Made by a program: the position numbers and the translations under genes
Assembly (NCBI GenBank): GCA_019359695.1
Contig: JAHHGV010000049.1
Coordinates: 1-59,721 of the forward strand
Length of the DNA: 59,721 nucleotides
Direction: 5' to 3'
Origin: Brasilonema angustatum HA4187-MV1
GTDB taxonomy: Bacteria; Cyanobacteriota; Cyanobacteriia; Cyanobacteriales; Nostocaceae
The notes under the pieces: generated by a model
What the model was told of the DNA's origin: nothing
What the model saw: only the letters and a program-made list of their open reading frames with translations
The model's database searches: none
Part shown: positions 42,301-51,994 of the stretch, piece after piece
Position numbering within the stretch: position 1 is the first letter of the stretch
Layout of the letters: each line of letters begins with the position of its first letter

Positions 42301-43596
42301 CAACTCTTTGGTAAAGTTGTTTCACCAGTTACCAATTTTGTACCTCAGGATTTTGTTTATATTATCCGTTGGGATTTAGTTAGTCACCTTGAAAGATGGA
42401 AGTTAGTGCTGGCGGATGAAACTCCTGTTGAGATTTCGCAATCTTTGCATCAGATTGGAATCACTAAAGACTATGTTATTCTCATAGACACAAATTTCAA
42501 AGTTGGAATTGCTCAAGCATTCAACAATCTTTGTCCCTGGAATCAAAAAGTAGAGAAACTCACAAGAAAGTTACTCACACTGCCCGTGTTACCTGAGACG
42601 ACACTTTATATTGTCCGCCGTGCAGACTTGAAAAACGGACAACGCCCCCAAGTGAGTCAGCAGGAAGTGAAAGTTGTCGCGCAGAAGATAGTTCTTCCAG
42701 AAGCTACAATCCACTTTGTATCAGATTACAACAATCCAGACAACAAAATTACGCTTCACGTAACCCATAACAGTGCAGATGTCGCTGAGTGGGTGCGTCA
42801 GAGTGATAATTTCGCCTCTAATCCTGAAACTTCCGTACCCTCGAATCTAGTAGGTATGCTGACTAGCGTCACAGACGTTAGCCGTAATGGTCGCTACATT
42901 ATAGATGGTGAAAGCGGAGAGATTCTTGAATCAAATGTGTTATCTAATTCCAGGTATACTTGGGGGGTAGGACTTTACACTTACTGCGATCGCTTATCAA
43001 CAGGTCTACCATCAGGACAGCTAGAAAATATTTACTGGCAGTCTTCAGGTTTTTGGCAAGAACTATTCACAAAATTTATCTTCGATTTGTACAAAGATAA
43101 TGAAAACCGGATAGTGTCACCAAAGAAACTACTTCAAGCAAACAATCGACAAAACAGACCTTCGTGTCTATTCCGTCTAAATACAATAGACATGAAAATT
43201 GCTGACGCCTATGAGTTCCCTGTTACTTATGAAGATGGTAAATCGAACAGTCACATGATTTTATCTCCGCAATTTGTACCCCGCCTTCATGGTGATGGAA
43301 GTTCAACAGATGGTTACATTGTTTGTACCGTTGCTTCAGAAAACAGCGATGAAATCTGGATTTTTGATGCTAATAATCTTGCTCAAGGACCTGTTTGCAA
43401 ACTTGGTCATCCCGAGCTAAATTTTAGTTATACAATACATACAACTTGGTTACCAAAAATTGCACCCCGTACAGCTACTTATAACTGTCCCGTGCGCGAA
43501 GATTATCAAGAGCAAGTCAAGAAAAATTCTCCAGATATTCAACAGTTGTTTGAGACGGAAGTTTATCCGTATTTTGAGGGAAAATCAGTTAAGTGA
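39373..43596 (+). CDS. Double carotenoid-oxygenase-like protein (two fused RPE65/CCD domains)
   Basis: A 1407-residue protein made of two tandem copies of a carotenoid cleavage dioxygenase-like domain, about 1-720 and 735-1407. Each copy starts with the LPDDLSGHVFILAPVG or LPEGLHGHIFIMGPVG motif. Each retains the four iron-binding His positions: TAHPYFD, IHQIGVTQDY, FHAAHSSG and THTNWLPK in copy 1 (about residues 191, 355, 457-460, 678), and TAHPSFD, LHQIGITKDY, LHVTHNS and IHTTWLPK in copy 2 (about 916, 1027, 1129-1132, 1356). Both carry a charged coiled insertion after the first His, longer in copy 1 (KKEKEEIEEKEENA). Known members are single-domain, about 450-550 residues. Substrates could be carotenoids, apocarotenals or stilbenes. 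No signal peptide. Whether both sites are active is unknown. Confidence 0.82.
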   Translation: MTNVIPKSILSVRQEELSDTQMIVDGTLPDDLSGHVFILAPVGHVNSKRDGNLVFPSKDGTPLPNGNGMIYRLDFDKAGTVGLKSKIAKTPCYYADEATISGSEYQEYRFRNFGLARLSPSLGVRSVANTALVPMKFGDENERMMVTCDVGRPYEIDTHSLEIVTPVGSNTEWREQLPLNLPFEMVMNTAHPYFDTHTNELFTVNYGKSLRTLLSTIFKSDVENLSQVFKAIIGRFARLPADKQNIKNLEIEKEIPREIVNQEIDESPERLKSLWQRLGDLVKKEKEEIEEKEENARELFSELKQLMGISLQMLGGLDQIDDFVYLIRWDGKSELERWHVTLPDGSPIKIRQTIHQIGVTQDYVVLVDTGFKVGPEQLITKPIIKNKKLENLVREVLNEPVSDNTSLYIVRRADLTAGQRPASSQNEVKIVAQKVEIPGAIIHFQVDYDNPQNQITFHAAHSSGWDASEWLREYDTPLELQRPVGMISGSADIHPLGRYVISAENGELDWEKSRIIRDPEELQHLTWAAAINTYNEHTTSKKIDNLYWNSWGCSTERLSDFLVKLYENYPNRNLPMHEVMKITQEGRPANICRLVTDSKEKMAIADSYKFDPGYFGNSIQFVPRTHSNGSSTDGYIVCTVLSDNPEKSEIWIFDANHLDQGPICKLSHPQLKFGFTTHTNWLPKIAPRTSNYYIPVREDYQDRVKQQHREIQKLFEEAVYPKFPFTTWASVPDSVTNASRQEIDIKLNILESKLPDKKLPEGLHGHIFIMGPVGSINSGGLPYSSGDPIFNSDGMIYRLDFDQKGEVGLKTRITKPPCYYADMATQPETKYAKYGFRNFGISRFSTQLGSRNQLNTAFVPMYDGEESERLLVSCDAGRPYEIDPETLEVITPIGTNKEWRPEIKLNFPFPPVLTTAHPSFDAHTREVFTVNYGRSLSNFIETIPSVEELDKFLDEVDDFLDKGIFKTFSQVSDKLRQLFGKVVSPVTNFVPQDFVYIIRWDLVSHLERWKLVLADETPVEISQSLHQIGITKDYVILIDTNFKVGIAQAFNNLCPWNQKVEKLTRKLLTLPVLPETTLYIVRRADLKNGQRPQVSQQEVKVVAQKIVLPEATIHFVSDYNNPDNKITLHVTHNSADVAEWVRQSDNFASNPETSVPSNLVGMLTSVTDVSRNGRYIIDGESGEILESNVLSNSRYTWGVGLYTYCDRLSTGLPSGQLENIYWQSSGFWQELFTKFIFDLYKDNENRIVSPKKLLQANNRQNRPSCLFRLNTIDMKIADAYEFPVTYEDGKSNSHMILSPQFVPRLHGDGSSTDGYIVCTVASENSDEIWIFDANNLAQGPVCKLGHPELNFSYTIHTTWLPKIAPRTATYNCPVREDYQEQVKKNSPDIQQLFETEVYPYFEGKSVK

Positions 43597-43634
43597 ACTG
43601 TTGAAATTGTTGAATAGTTATTCATGACAATACC

Positions 43635-43675
43635 ATTTATCTCGTTTCCATGCTATGCATGGAAACGAGATAAAT
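43635..43675 (+). terminator. Perfect 19-bp stem-loop downstream of the double oxygenase gene
   Basis: ATTTATCTCGTTTCCATGC pairs exactly with GCATGGAAACGAGATAAAT across a TAT loop, followed by TTTTG. It lies 39 bases after the stop and 46 bases before the hybrid-kinase start. It may be a terminator, or an attenuator for the kinase operon. Confidence 0.7.
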
Positions 43676-43721
43676 TTTGTAAAGATACAAAATACAGATT
43701 TAGATAAGTACATCCTGGACT

Positions 43722-46700
43722 ATGATTACAATTCCTGGCATTGAAGTTAGTACGCATATCTACGAAAGTGCTAATACCCTGGTTTATCGAGGTATCCGAA
43801 CTCAGGATAAAAAACCTGTTATTCTCAAGGTTTTGAACAAGGAATATCCCACTCCTGAGGAACTGGCTAGGTACAAACAGGAATTTGAAATAATTAGTTC
43901 GTTAAATATATCTGGAGTGATAAATGCGTACACGTTAGTTAAATATCAGAGGACTTTAGTTATTATTTTGGAGGATTTTGGTGGCGAATCTTTAAAATCT
44001 TTCATCAATACTAGAAAATTAACACTAGCAGAATTTCTTTTAATCGCCATACAGAGTGTTGATAATTTAGCAAGAATACACTCGGCTAACATTATCCACA
44101 AAGATCTTAATCCTTCCAATATCGTTTATAACTCAAAAAACGGAGAAATCAAACTTATTGACTTTGGTATTTCGACAGTTTTTTATCAAAAAAGTTTCAT
44201 AACTAAAAATGTCGATACTTTAGAAGGTACTCCAGCCTATACTTCGCCAGAGTTAACTGGTAGAATGAATCGTTCATTCGATTACCGTGCTGATTTTTAC
44301 TCTTTAGGAGTAACCTTTTATGAACTGCTAACCAGTCAATTGCCTTTTGAAACAACTGATTTGATGGAGTTAGTACATTGTCATATTGCTAAACAACCTG
44401 TACCTCCTCATAAAGTCAATCCAGAGATTCCCCTGGTTATTTCCAATCTTGTGATGAAATTGTTGGCGAAAAATGCTGATGATAGATACCAAAGTGCCTG
44501 GGGAATCAAAGCAGATTTAGAGCAAAGTTTATTCCAACTCGTGGCAAACGGTAAAATTTCAAATTTACCCATCGCTTGCCAAGATGTTTCTCAGAAATTT
44601 CAAATTATCCAAAAATTATATCACAGAGAACGAGAAATTGAAACTCTACTCACAGCATTTGGGAGAGTGAGTGATATAAATCATGATACACCTCCTAGAA
44701 GTGAAATGATGTTGATATCTGGATATTCAGGAGTTGGAAAATCAGCTTTGGTTCAAGAATTTTATAAATTCTTGAACCAACAGCAAGGTTATTTCATTTC
44801 TGGTAAGTTTGATGAATTCTCTCGCAATATTCCTTATTCAGGATTGATTCAAGCCTTTCAGCAATTAATCAAACAACTGTTAACCGAAAGTGAATCACAG
44901 ATTAATTTCTGGAGAAAAAAATTATTAGAAGCATTTGGCTCTAATGGTCAAATGCTTATTGATATCATCCCGGAAGTAGAATTAATTGTTGGTAAGCAAT
45001 CATCAGTTCCTGTATTGTCATCGACAGAATTTCAAAATCGCTTTCATCTAATATTTCAAAACTTTATTCAAGTTTTTACCCAACCAGAACATCCACTAGT
45101 CATATTTATAGATGATTTACAGTGGGTAGATAATGCTTCAATGCAATTGATACAACTGCTGATGACAGCAGAAAATAGTCAATATTTATTTTTGATTGGT
45201 TCGTACCGTGATAATGAAGTGGATGGGAACCATCTATTGAAGCTAACATTAGATAAAATCCAACAATTTGGGACGATTGTCAATTCTCTTCACCTTGAGC
45301 CTTTGGATTTAGAAAATGTTAATCAGTTAATTGTAGATAGCTTTAATTGCTCTTTTGATCAAGGAAAATGCCTAGCAGAATTAGTTATTCGTAAAACGAA
45401 TGGCAATCCTTTCTTTGTCAACCAGTTTTTGCAATCATTATATCAAGAAAGATTAGTAGACTTTGATTTATCTCCTGTTACCTATGAGAGAATATGGCGA
45501 TGGAATTTGGAGCAAATTCAAGCGAGAGACTTTACAGATAACGTCGTTGAACTAATGGTGAGCAAGATTCAGAAGTTATCTTCGGATACGCAAGAGGTGT
45601 TGAAGCTAGCAGCTTGCATAGGTCATCAATTTGATATTCAAACAATAGCAAATATTTCTGAAAAATTACCAGAAGAAATATTGAAATCACTGCGTGAACC
45701 AATTGAGGAAGGTTTCATCTTACTCTTGAAAGATACTTACAAGTCGATTGATTCAGATTCGTCACAAGAAACAGACTCTGTCAAGGGTGAATACAAGTTT
45801 GCCCATGACAGAATTCAGCAAGCAGCATATTTTTTGATTCCGCCAGAACACAGAAGCGCGGTTCATCAAAAAGTAGGTCAACTGCTGCTGAAAAATACTC
45901 CACAAGATAAGCAAGAACGGAAAATTTTTGATATTGTTAACCAATTAAACTTGAGCATTGAATTAATAAATCATCAGTCATATCGAGATGAATTAGCTTC
46001 GCTTAATTTAATGGCTGGTAAAAGAGCGAAAGGATCAGTCGCGTATGAACCAGCATTGAGATATCTGCAAATTGGCATAGAATTGTTGGCTGAAAATAGC
46101 TGGGATAAGCAGTATGATTTCACACTGGCGTTGTATGTGGAAGCGACAGAAACAGCATATCTCAACACTAATTTTGAGGAGATGGAGAGATTGGCCGAGG
46201 TGGTACTGTGTAATGCTAAAACTTTGCTGGATACAATAAAAATATATGAAGTTAAAATCCAAGCCTATATGGCACAAAATCAGCCATTGTTGGCTTTAGA
46301 AATTGTGCTACCAGTTGTGAAATCTTTGGGAGTAAATTTTCCAGATACACTGAGTCAATCGAATATTTTGATTGGTTTACTAAAGACAAAAATATCTTTG
46401 GCAGGACATCGAATTGAAGACTTGATTGACTTACCAACAATGACTGATTCCTATAAATATGCTGCAATAAACTTATTATCTCAAGTAAGAGTAGCAGCAT
46501 ATTTGGCTTCTCCACCTCTATATTCTCTTATTGTTTTTAAAGAAATTAATTTATTAATTCAATATGGAAATACTTTTGACTCTGCTTTTGTCTATGCTGC
46601 TTACGGGATGATTCTTTGTGGAGTTGTGGGAGATATTGATTCTGGGTATAGATTTGGTAAACTTGGTATAAAAACTTTAGAAAAATTTCATATAAAACGT

Positions 46701-49181
46701 AAAGAAAATAGAGTCATGCATATAATAAATGGTTTTATTAAAAATTGGAAAGAGCATGGAAACAAAACTTTAGAACCACTGGAAGAAGCCTATAAAACAG
46801 GCATAAAAAATGGAGATTTTGAATTTTGCGGTTATTCCGCATTTATGTATTGTTTTAATGCATATTGTGTTGGGGAAAGTTTGAGAGAACTTGAACAGCA
46901 GATTTGCTCATATAGTCAGGCTATGAATCAGCTAAAACAACAAACTATATTCAATTATTTACAAATATTACACCGAGCCATCTCGCAATTAATGGATCAA
47001 TCTGAGGAGAAGTTTTCTTGCCAATTCAGAGGTGAACCTTACAACGAAGAGAAAATGCTTCCACTTCATTTGGAAGCGAATGATAAAACCGCGATTTGTA
47101 ATATCTATTTCCACAAAATGATTCTTTGTTATTTATTTCATAATTACCATGAAGCTGTTAAAAATGCAGAACTCGCTCAAAAGTATTTAGGGAGTGCTAC
47201 AGCCTCACTCCTTGTTCCTCTATTCTATCTCTATGATTCTTTAGCACGACTCGCCGTTTTCAAGGATGTTCCTGAGTCACAACAAAAATTTATTTTAAAA
47301 CAAGTTACTAATAACCAGAAGAAAATGAAAAAATGGGCAGATCATGCTCCCATGAATTATCTACACAAATTTTATCTAGTGGAGGCTGAACGCGATCGCG
47401 TGTTGGGCAAAAATAGAGAGGCTAGGGAATATTATGATCGCGCTATTGCTTTAGCACACGAATATGAATATATCAACGAAGAAGCCCTCGCTTATGAATT
47501 AGCAGCAAAGTTTTATATAGATAGAAACCAAGATCATCTTGCTCGTCACTATTTGCAAGATGCTCACTACGCCTATCAACTCTGGGGGGCTACAGCCAAA
47601 GTAAAAGATTTGGAAGCCCAATACCCACAATTTCTGAGTCAAGCTCATAAAACTGATCTTAAGACGACTTTATCCACATCAACAACGGGGCAAAATACAT
47701 CCCATGTATTAGATTTACTAAGTGTACTTAAAGGAACACAAACGATTTCCGGCGAAATCATTCTACACAACTTACTTGCAAACTTGATGAAAATCGTGAT
47801 TGAGAATGCAGGAGCACAAAAAGGCTTTCTGATTCTGGGTTCCCAGATAAAGCCTCTTAACGAGGAGGATAACTGGGTGATCGAAGCTACAGGAAGTGCA
47901 GATTCGGATGAAGTTACCATTCTGCAATCAATACCAATAAAATCAGTAAATACCGATGATTTACACCCCCTTTTATCAACTGCCATCATTAACTATGTCG
48001 CCCGCACTCGCGAAAATGTGGTCTTAAATGATGCTCTGCATGAAGGACAATTTACCCGCGATCGCTACATTGTCACCGCTCAATCCAAATCCATTCTCTG
48101 CATTCCTTTATTGTATAAAGCCAAACTCAGCGGCATTTTATATCTGGAAAATAATCTTACAACAGGTGTATTTACTCCAGAACGTGTCGAAGTGTTAAGA
48201 ATCCTTTCTGCTCAAGCCGCTATCTCAATTGAAAATTCCCGTCTTTACGAGCAGTTAGAGGATCATAGCCGAACTCTGGAACAAAAAGTGAAACAGAGGA
48301 CTCAGGAATTACAACAGAAGAATCAGGAATTAGCAAATCTCTTGCAAAAGCTTAAAGCGACTCAATCTCAAATTATCGCACAAGAGAAATTGGCTTCTTT
48401 AGGAGCTTTGACAGCAGGTATTGCCCATGAAATCAAGAATCCCTTAAACTTTGTTAACAATTTTGCTGAACTTTCTGTAGAATTAACCCAGGAACTGCTT
48501 GAAGAGATTTCAAGTCAAAAAGACCGATTAGATCCAGAATCTAGAGAATACATAGAAGAAATATTAAACGATTTGAAACAAAATGCTAAAAAAATCAATG
48601 AGCATGGCACAAGAGCAGATAATATAGTGCGTGGGATGCTCATGCACTCACGGGGGCAAACTGGCGATCGACAACTGACTGACATCAACGCCTTGCTAGC
48701 TGAGGCTATTAGTCTAACTTATCACGGAATGCGTGCCAAAAACCCTTCCTTTAACATCAACATAGAAACTGAATATGATGATAACCTTGGTAAACTCAGT
48801 GTTGTGCCGCAGAGCATGAGTCGTGCTTTTATAAATATCATTAATAATGCTTGCTATGCAGCGTGTAAAAATAAAAAGCGTTTGTATGCTGAGCCAGGGT
48901 ACGAGGGTGAGGGTTTTTCGTCTATCCTTTTTGTAAGGACAAAAGATTTGGGTGAGCAAGTAGAGATACACATCCGAGATAATGGCGAAGGCATTCCTCA
49001 GAAAGTGCTAGATAAGATTTTTAATCCTTTTTTCACCACCAAGCCACCTGGTGAGGGAACTGGTTTGGGTTTATCTATTACTCATGATATTATTGTCCAG
49101 CATCAAGGAAATATCAGGGTAGAAACAGAAATGGGTAGTTATACAAAATTTATCATCACTCTACCCAAAGTTGTTCCGTAA
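43722..49181 (+). CDS. Hybrid Ser/Thr kinase - AAA ATPase - GAF - histidine kinase
   Basis: An 1819-residue signalling protein of a class expanded in filamentous cyanobacteria. Residues 1-270 are a Hanks-type kinase with Lys36 (VILKVL), HKDLNPSN with Asp128, and DFG 147-149. From about 300 a STAND-like AAA_16 ATPase has P-loop SGYSGVGKSALVQEF (about 330-345) and Walker B LVIFIDDLQWVD. A long helical, TPR-like region covers about 700-1300. A GAF domain follows (about 1345-1510; VLRILSAQAAISIENSRLYE). Then comes a coiled linker and the histidine kinase: phospho-His in GIAHEIKNPLNF (about 1568) and ATPase motifs DNGEGIP and GEGTGLGLSI. All catalytic residues appear intact. A receiver gene starts 12 bases downstream. 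Confidence 0.95.
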   Translation: MITIPGIEVSTHIYESANTLVYRGIRTQDKKPVILKVLNKEYPTPEELARYKQEFEIISSLNISGVINAYTLVKYQRTLVIILEDFGGESLKSFINTRKLTLAEFLLIAIQSVDNLARIHSANIIHKDLNPSNIVYNSKNGEIKLIDFGISTVFYQKSFITKNVDTLEGTPAYTSPELTGRMNRSFDYRADFYSLGVTFYELLTSQLPFETTDLMELVHCHIAKQPVPPHKVNPEIPLVISNLVMKLLAKNADDRYQSAWGIKADLEQSLFQLVANGKISNLPIACQDVSQKFQIIQKLYHREREIETLLTAFGRVSDINHDTPPRSEMMLISGYSGVGKSALVQEFYKFLNQQQGYFISGKFDEFSRNIPYSGLIQAFQQLIKQLLTESESQINFWRKKLLEAFGSNGQMLIDIIPEVELIVGKQSSVPVLSSTEFQNRFHLIFQNFIQVFTQPEHPLVIFIDDLQWVDNASMQLIQLLMTAENSQYLFLIGSYRDNEVDGNHLLKLTLDKIQQFGTIVNSLHLEPLDLENVNQLIVDSFNCSFDQGKCLAELVIRKTNGNPFFVNQFLQSLYQERLVDFDLSPVTYERIWRWNLEQIQARDFTDNVVELMVSKIQKLSSDTQEVLKLAACIGHQFDIQTIANISEKLPEEILKSLREPIEEGFILLLKDTYKSIDSDSSQETDSVKGEYKFAHDRIQQAAYFLIPPEHRSAVHQKVGQLLLKNTPQDKQERKIFDIVNQLNLSIELINHQSYRDELASLNLMAGKRAKGSVAYEPALRYLQIGIELLAENSWDKQYDFTLALYVEATETAYLNTNFEEMERLAEVVLCNAKTLLDTIKIYEVKIQAYMAQNQPLLALEIVLPVVKSLGVNFPDTLSQSNILIGLLKTKISLAGHRIEDLIDLPTMTDSYKYAAINLLSQVRVAAYLASPPLYSLIVFKEINLLIQYGNTFDSAFVYAAYGMILCGVVGDIDSGYRFGKLGIKTLEKFHIKRKENRVMHIINGFIKNWKEHGNKTLEPLEEAYKTGIKNGDFEFCGYSAFMYCFNAYCVGESLRELEQQICSYSQAMNQLKQQTIFNYLQILHRAISQLMDQSEEKFSCQFRGEPYNEEKMLPLHLEANDKTAICNIYFHKMILCYLFHNYHEAVKNAELAQKYLGSATASLLVPLFYLYDSLARLAVFKDVPESQQKFILKQVTNNQKKMKKWADHAPMNYLHKFYLVEAERDRVLGKNREAREYYDRAIALAHEYEYINEEALAYELAAKFYIDRNQDHLARHYLQDAHYAYQLWGATAKVKDLEAQYPQFLSQAHKTDLKTTLSTSTTGQNTSHVLDLLSVLKGTQTISGEIILHNLLANLMKIVIENAGAQKGFLILGSQIKPLNEEDNWVIEATGSADSDEVTILQSIPIKSVNTDDLHPLLSTAIINYVARTRENVVLNDALHEGQFTRDRYIVTAQSKSILCIPLLYKAKLSGILYLENNLTTGVFTPERVEVLRILSAQAAISIENSRLYEQLEDHSRTLEQKVKQRTQELQQKNQELANLLQKLKATQSQIIAQEKLASLGALTAGIAHEIKNPLNFVNNFAELSVELTQELLEEISSQKDRLDPESREYIEEILNDLKQNAKKINEHGTRADNIVRGMLMHSRGQTGDRQLTDINALLAEAISLTYHGMRAKNPSFNINIETEYDDNLGKLSVVPQSMSRAFINIINNACYAACKNKKRLYAEPGYEGEGFSSILFVRTKDLGEQVEIHIRDNGEGIPQKVLDKIFNPFFTTKPPGEGTGLGLSITHDIIVQHQGNIRVETEMGSYTKFIITLPKVVP

Positions 49182-49193
49182 GGAAGATGAAAC

Positions 49194-49568
49194 ATGAAAA
49201 TCATGGTTGTAGACGATGAACAAGATGTTCAATTTTTATTCGAGCAAAAATTTAGAAAAGAACTTAAACAAAATCAGATTAGTTTGCATTTTATCCTCTC
49301 CGCAGAGGAAGCACTCGAAAAAATACAAACTCAGAATAAACTTATAGAATGCTTATCTGTGATTTTAGCAGATATCAATATGCCTGGGATGAGTGGCTTA
49401 GAATTACTCAAAATTCTTAAAGAAAATTTTCCGAAGCTAAAAGTTTTTGTAATTACTGCTTATGACGATGAATTTAATTATTTAATTGCTCAAAAATATG
49501 GTGCAGATGAATATATTACAAAACCAATTGAATTTGACAAACTGAAGCAAAAAATCTTTACTATATAA
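49194..49568 (+). CDS. Response regulator receiver-domain protein
   Basis: A single receiver domain of 124 residues without an output domain. Seen are the acidic pair in [11 protein letters not shown], the phospho-acceptor Asp60 in [15 protein letters not shown], the Thr in VITAYDDEF and the conserved Lys in [11 protein letters not shown]. It lies 12 bases after the hybrid kinase and 23 bases before the receiver-PAS-AAA_35 gene, so it probably relays phosphate from that kinase. AGGAAGATGAAAC precedes the ATG. Confidence 0.95.
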   Translation: MKIMVVDDEQDVQFLFEQKFRKELKQNQISLHFILSAEEALEKIQTQNKLIECLSVILADINMPGMSGLELLKILKENFPKLKVFVITAYDDEFNYLIAQKYGADEYITKPIEFDKLKQKIFTI

Positions 49569-49591
49569 ACAATCCCAATCAGAGAAAAAAT

Positions 49592-51799
49592 ATGGCAACA
49601 AAAATACTGGTTGTGGATGATGAACCTGACCTAGAAACACTCCTTTGTCAGGCATTTCGAAAAAAAATTCGGCAAAAGCAATTTCAATTAATTTTTGCTC
49701 AAAATGGTTTAGAAGCACTAGAAAAGCTACAAGCCGAACCGGATATAGATATCGTTTTAACTGATATCTATATGCCAGAAATGGATGGGCTGACTTTACT
49801 GACTAAACTCAATGAGTTATATCCCATCATTAAAGCAGTTATTATTTCTGCCCATGGCGATATAGAAAATATTAGAACGGCAATGAATTGGGGTGCTTTT
49901 GACTTTCTGACTAAGCCGATAAATTTTCAAGATTTAGAAATCACAACCAACAAAACTCTGCACCATGTGCAGCGAATGAAAGCAGCGCACGAACAAGAGC
50001 GTTTAGCACAGCAGGCTCAAGCAGAGTTATTAACTCGTTTACAACAAGAGGTGGCGGAACGCCTGCGAGCTGAGGAAGCATTGCGCGAAAGTGAGCAAAA
50101 ATTGACTCAATTTCTGGAAGCTGTGCCAGTAGGAATATTTGTCATTGATGCCAACGGTCAACCCTACTATACCAATCAGAGGGCACAGCAGATACTTGGT
50201 AAGAGAATGGTAACTGAAATTACAGCCACTGAATTTCCGGAAATTTATCAAGCTTATGTAGCGGGGACAAATCAGTTATACCCCTTTGAGGAGCAACCCA
50301 TTTTACGAGCGTTTAACGGCGAAAGTGTAACCGTCGATGATATGGTGCTTCAGCAAGCTGACAAAATGGTTCCCATAGAGGTGTCAGCAACCCCAATTTA
50401 TGATGATAAGGGAAAAATGATTTATGCTATAGCCGCCTTTACTGATATTACCCAACGCAAACAGGCGGAAGCTGAACGGATTTCGTTTTCCCAAGAACTC
50501 GCACACAAAAACGCAGCTTTGCAGCAGGCAAAAGATGCATTAGCCCAGTCCAACTCTACCTTGGAAGAAAAAGTCGAGGAACGTACTCGCCAACTGTCTC
50601 AAACATTAGAAATTCTGAAAGCGACTCAAGCTGAACTGGTTTTTGAAAACGCTTTGCTCAGAAGTACAGAAGAATCCTCAACGTTTGATTATCAAGTTGG
50701 GGGTAGTTTACCAATGAATGCTCCTACTTATGTGGTGCGTTCTGCAGATCGTCTCCTGTATCAAGCACTCAAGCGCGGAGAGTTTTGTTACATTCTGAAT
50801 GCACGCCAAATGGGTAAGTCAAGCCTCATGGTATGCATGATGCATCGTCTCCAGCAAGAGGGGTTTAGCTGTGCAGCGGTAGATATCACTCGCCTTGGTA
50901 CTGAAAACGTCACTCCTGCTCAATGGTACAAGGGATTTGCTGTGGAGTTATGGCAAAATTTTAATTTGTTTGGAAAGGTGAATCTGAAAGCGTGGTGGAA
51001 TGAACAAAAAGATTTATCGTCTATTCAGTGCTTGAGTCGGTTTATAGAGGAAATCATACTAGCTCAGGTTGAGAGTGAAAAGATATTTATCTTTGTCGAT
51101 GAAATTGATACTGTTTTGGGCTTGAATTTTCCTGTTAATGACTTTTTTGCTTTGATTCGCTTCTGCTTTAATCAACGCGGTATTAATCCAGAGTATCAAC
51201 GTTTAACTTTTGCTTTGTTTGGAGTCGCAACACCTTCTGATTTGATAACTGATCCTCAAAGAACACCCTTCAATATCGGTCAAGCAATTCAACTTAATGG
51301 CTTTCAAATCCATGAAGCTCAACCTTTGCTTTATGGATTGACAGATAAAGTCAGTAATCCACAAGTTGTGCTCAAAGAAGTGTTAGCCTGGACAAACGGT
51401 CAACCTTTTCTGACTCAAAAGCTTTGTAAATTCATACGCCGTTGTTCATCTCCTATTCCGACAAACGGTGAAGCGCAATGGGTTGAGAATTTAGTGCGAA
51501 ATTATGTGATCAAGAATTGGGAATCTCAGGATGAGCCAGAGCATTTGAGAACCATACGCGATCGGCTTTGCCGCTGCGCAGAGCGCAATCGCATTCTCAA
51601 CACCGAGCTAAAATCATCTCGCCTACTAGAACTATATCGACACATTTTGGATCAACAAGAAGTCGTCTCTGTTGATAGTCCAGAAGAAAAAGAGTTGCTA
51701 TTGTCAGGTCTAGTCGTCAAGCAACAGGGTGTTTTAAAAGTGCATAACCGGATTTATCAATCAATATTTGATCATACTTGGATCAGTGAGCACCTGTGA
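49592..51799 (+). CDS. Receiver - PAS - coiled coil - AAA_35 ATPase
   Basis: A 735-residue response regulator with an unusual output. The N-terminal receiver (about 1-120) has the DDE acidic cluster, phospho-acceptor Asp58 ([11 protein letters not shown]) and Lys in [12 protein letters not shown] domain (about 165-290; [20 protein letters not shown]) and a coiled coil (about 295-350; [20 protein letters not shown]) follow. The C-terminal AAA_35 region starts near 352: [21 protein letters not shown]-loop [11 protein letters not shown] (about 403) and Walker [13 protein letters not shown]. The phosphosignal is therefore coupled to an ATPase of the same family as that in the CHAT fusion at 32806. 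It is the last gene of the kinase operon. Confidence 0.93.
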   Translation: MATKILVVDDEPDLETLLCQAFRKKIRQKQFQLIFAQNGLEALEKLQAEPDIDIVLTDIYMPEMDGLTLLTKLNELYPIIKAVIISAHGDIENIRTAMNWGAFDFLTKPINFQDLEITTNKTLHHVQRMKAAHEQERLAQQAQAELLTRLQQEVAERLRAEEALRESEQKLTQFLEAVPVGIFVIDANGQPYYTNQRAQQILGKRMVTEITATEFPEIYQAYVAGTNQLYPFEEQPILRAFNGESVTVDDMVLQQADKMVPIEVSATPIYDDKGKMIYAIAAFTDITQRKQAEAERISFSQELAHKNAALQQAKDALAQSNSTLEEKVEERTRQLSQTLEILKATQAELVFENALLRSTEESSTFDYQVGGSLPMNAPTYVVRSADRLLYQALKRGEFCYILNARQMGKSSLMVCMMHRLQQEGFSCAAVDITRLGTENVTPAQWYKGFAVELWQNFNLFGKVNLKAWWNEQKDLSSIQCLSRFIEEIILAQVESEKIFIFVDEIDTVLGLNFPVNDFFALIRFCFNQRGINPEYQRLTFALFGVATPSDLITDPQRTPFNIGQAIQLNGFQIHEAQPLLYGLTDKVSNPQVVLKEVLAWTNGQPFLTQKLCKFIRRCSSPIPTNGEAQWVENLVRNYVIKNWESQDEPEHLRTIRDRLCRCAERNRILNTELKSSRLLELYRHILDQQEVVSVDSPEEKELLLSGLVVKQQGVLKVHNRIYQSIFDHTWISEHL

Positions 51800-51866
51800 A
51801 CAAAATTCTTATAATATAGGACTCCTATTTGATTGTTGAACAGAACTCTGTACAGTTTATGTTAAC

Positions 51867-51911
51867 CAGTTATCAGTTATCAGTTATCAGTTATCAGTTA
51901 TCAGTTATCAG
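51867..51911. repeat. Heptanucleotide tandem repeat (AGTTATC)n
   Basis: Six consecutive AGTTATC units lie between the end of the signalling operon and the convergent methyltransferase gene. This is the short-tandem-repeat class typical of heterocystous cyanobacteria. Confidence 0.9.
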
Positions 51912-51937
51912 GTAGGAAACCGACTCGTCCACCCCTT

Positions 51938-51994
51938 GTTCACTGTTCACTGTTCACTGTTCACTGTTCACTGTTCCCTGTTCCCTGTTCCCTC
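51938..51994. repeat. Heptanucleotide tandem repeat (GTTCACT)n(GTTCCCT)n overlapping a gene end
   Basis: About five GTTCACT units are followed by three GTTCCCT units. Positions 51968-51994 encode the last residues and the stop codon of the minus-strand RNA methyltransferase. Confidence 0.9.

Noticed and set aside
51867-51994. Possible CRISPR array because of tandem repeats
   Set aside because: The units are seven bases, contiguous and without spacers; no cas genes are present. They are heptamer tandem repeats.
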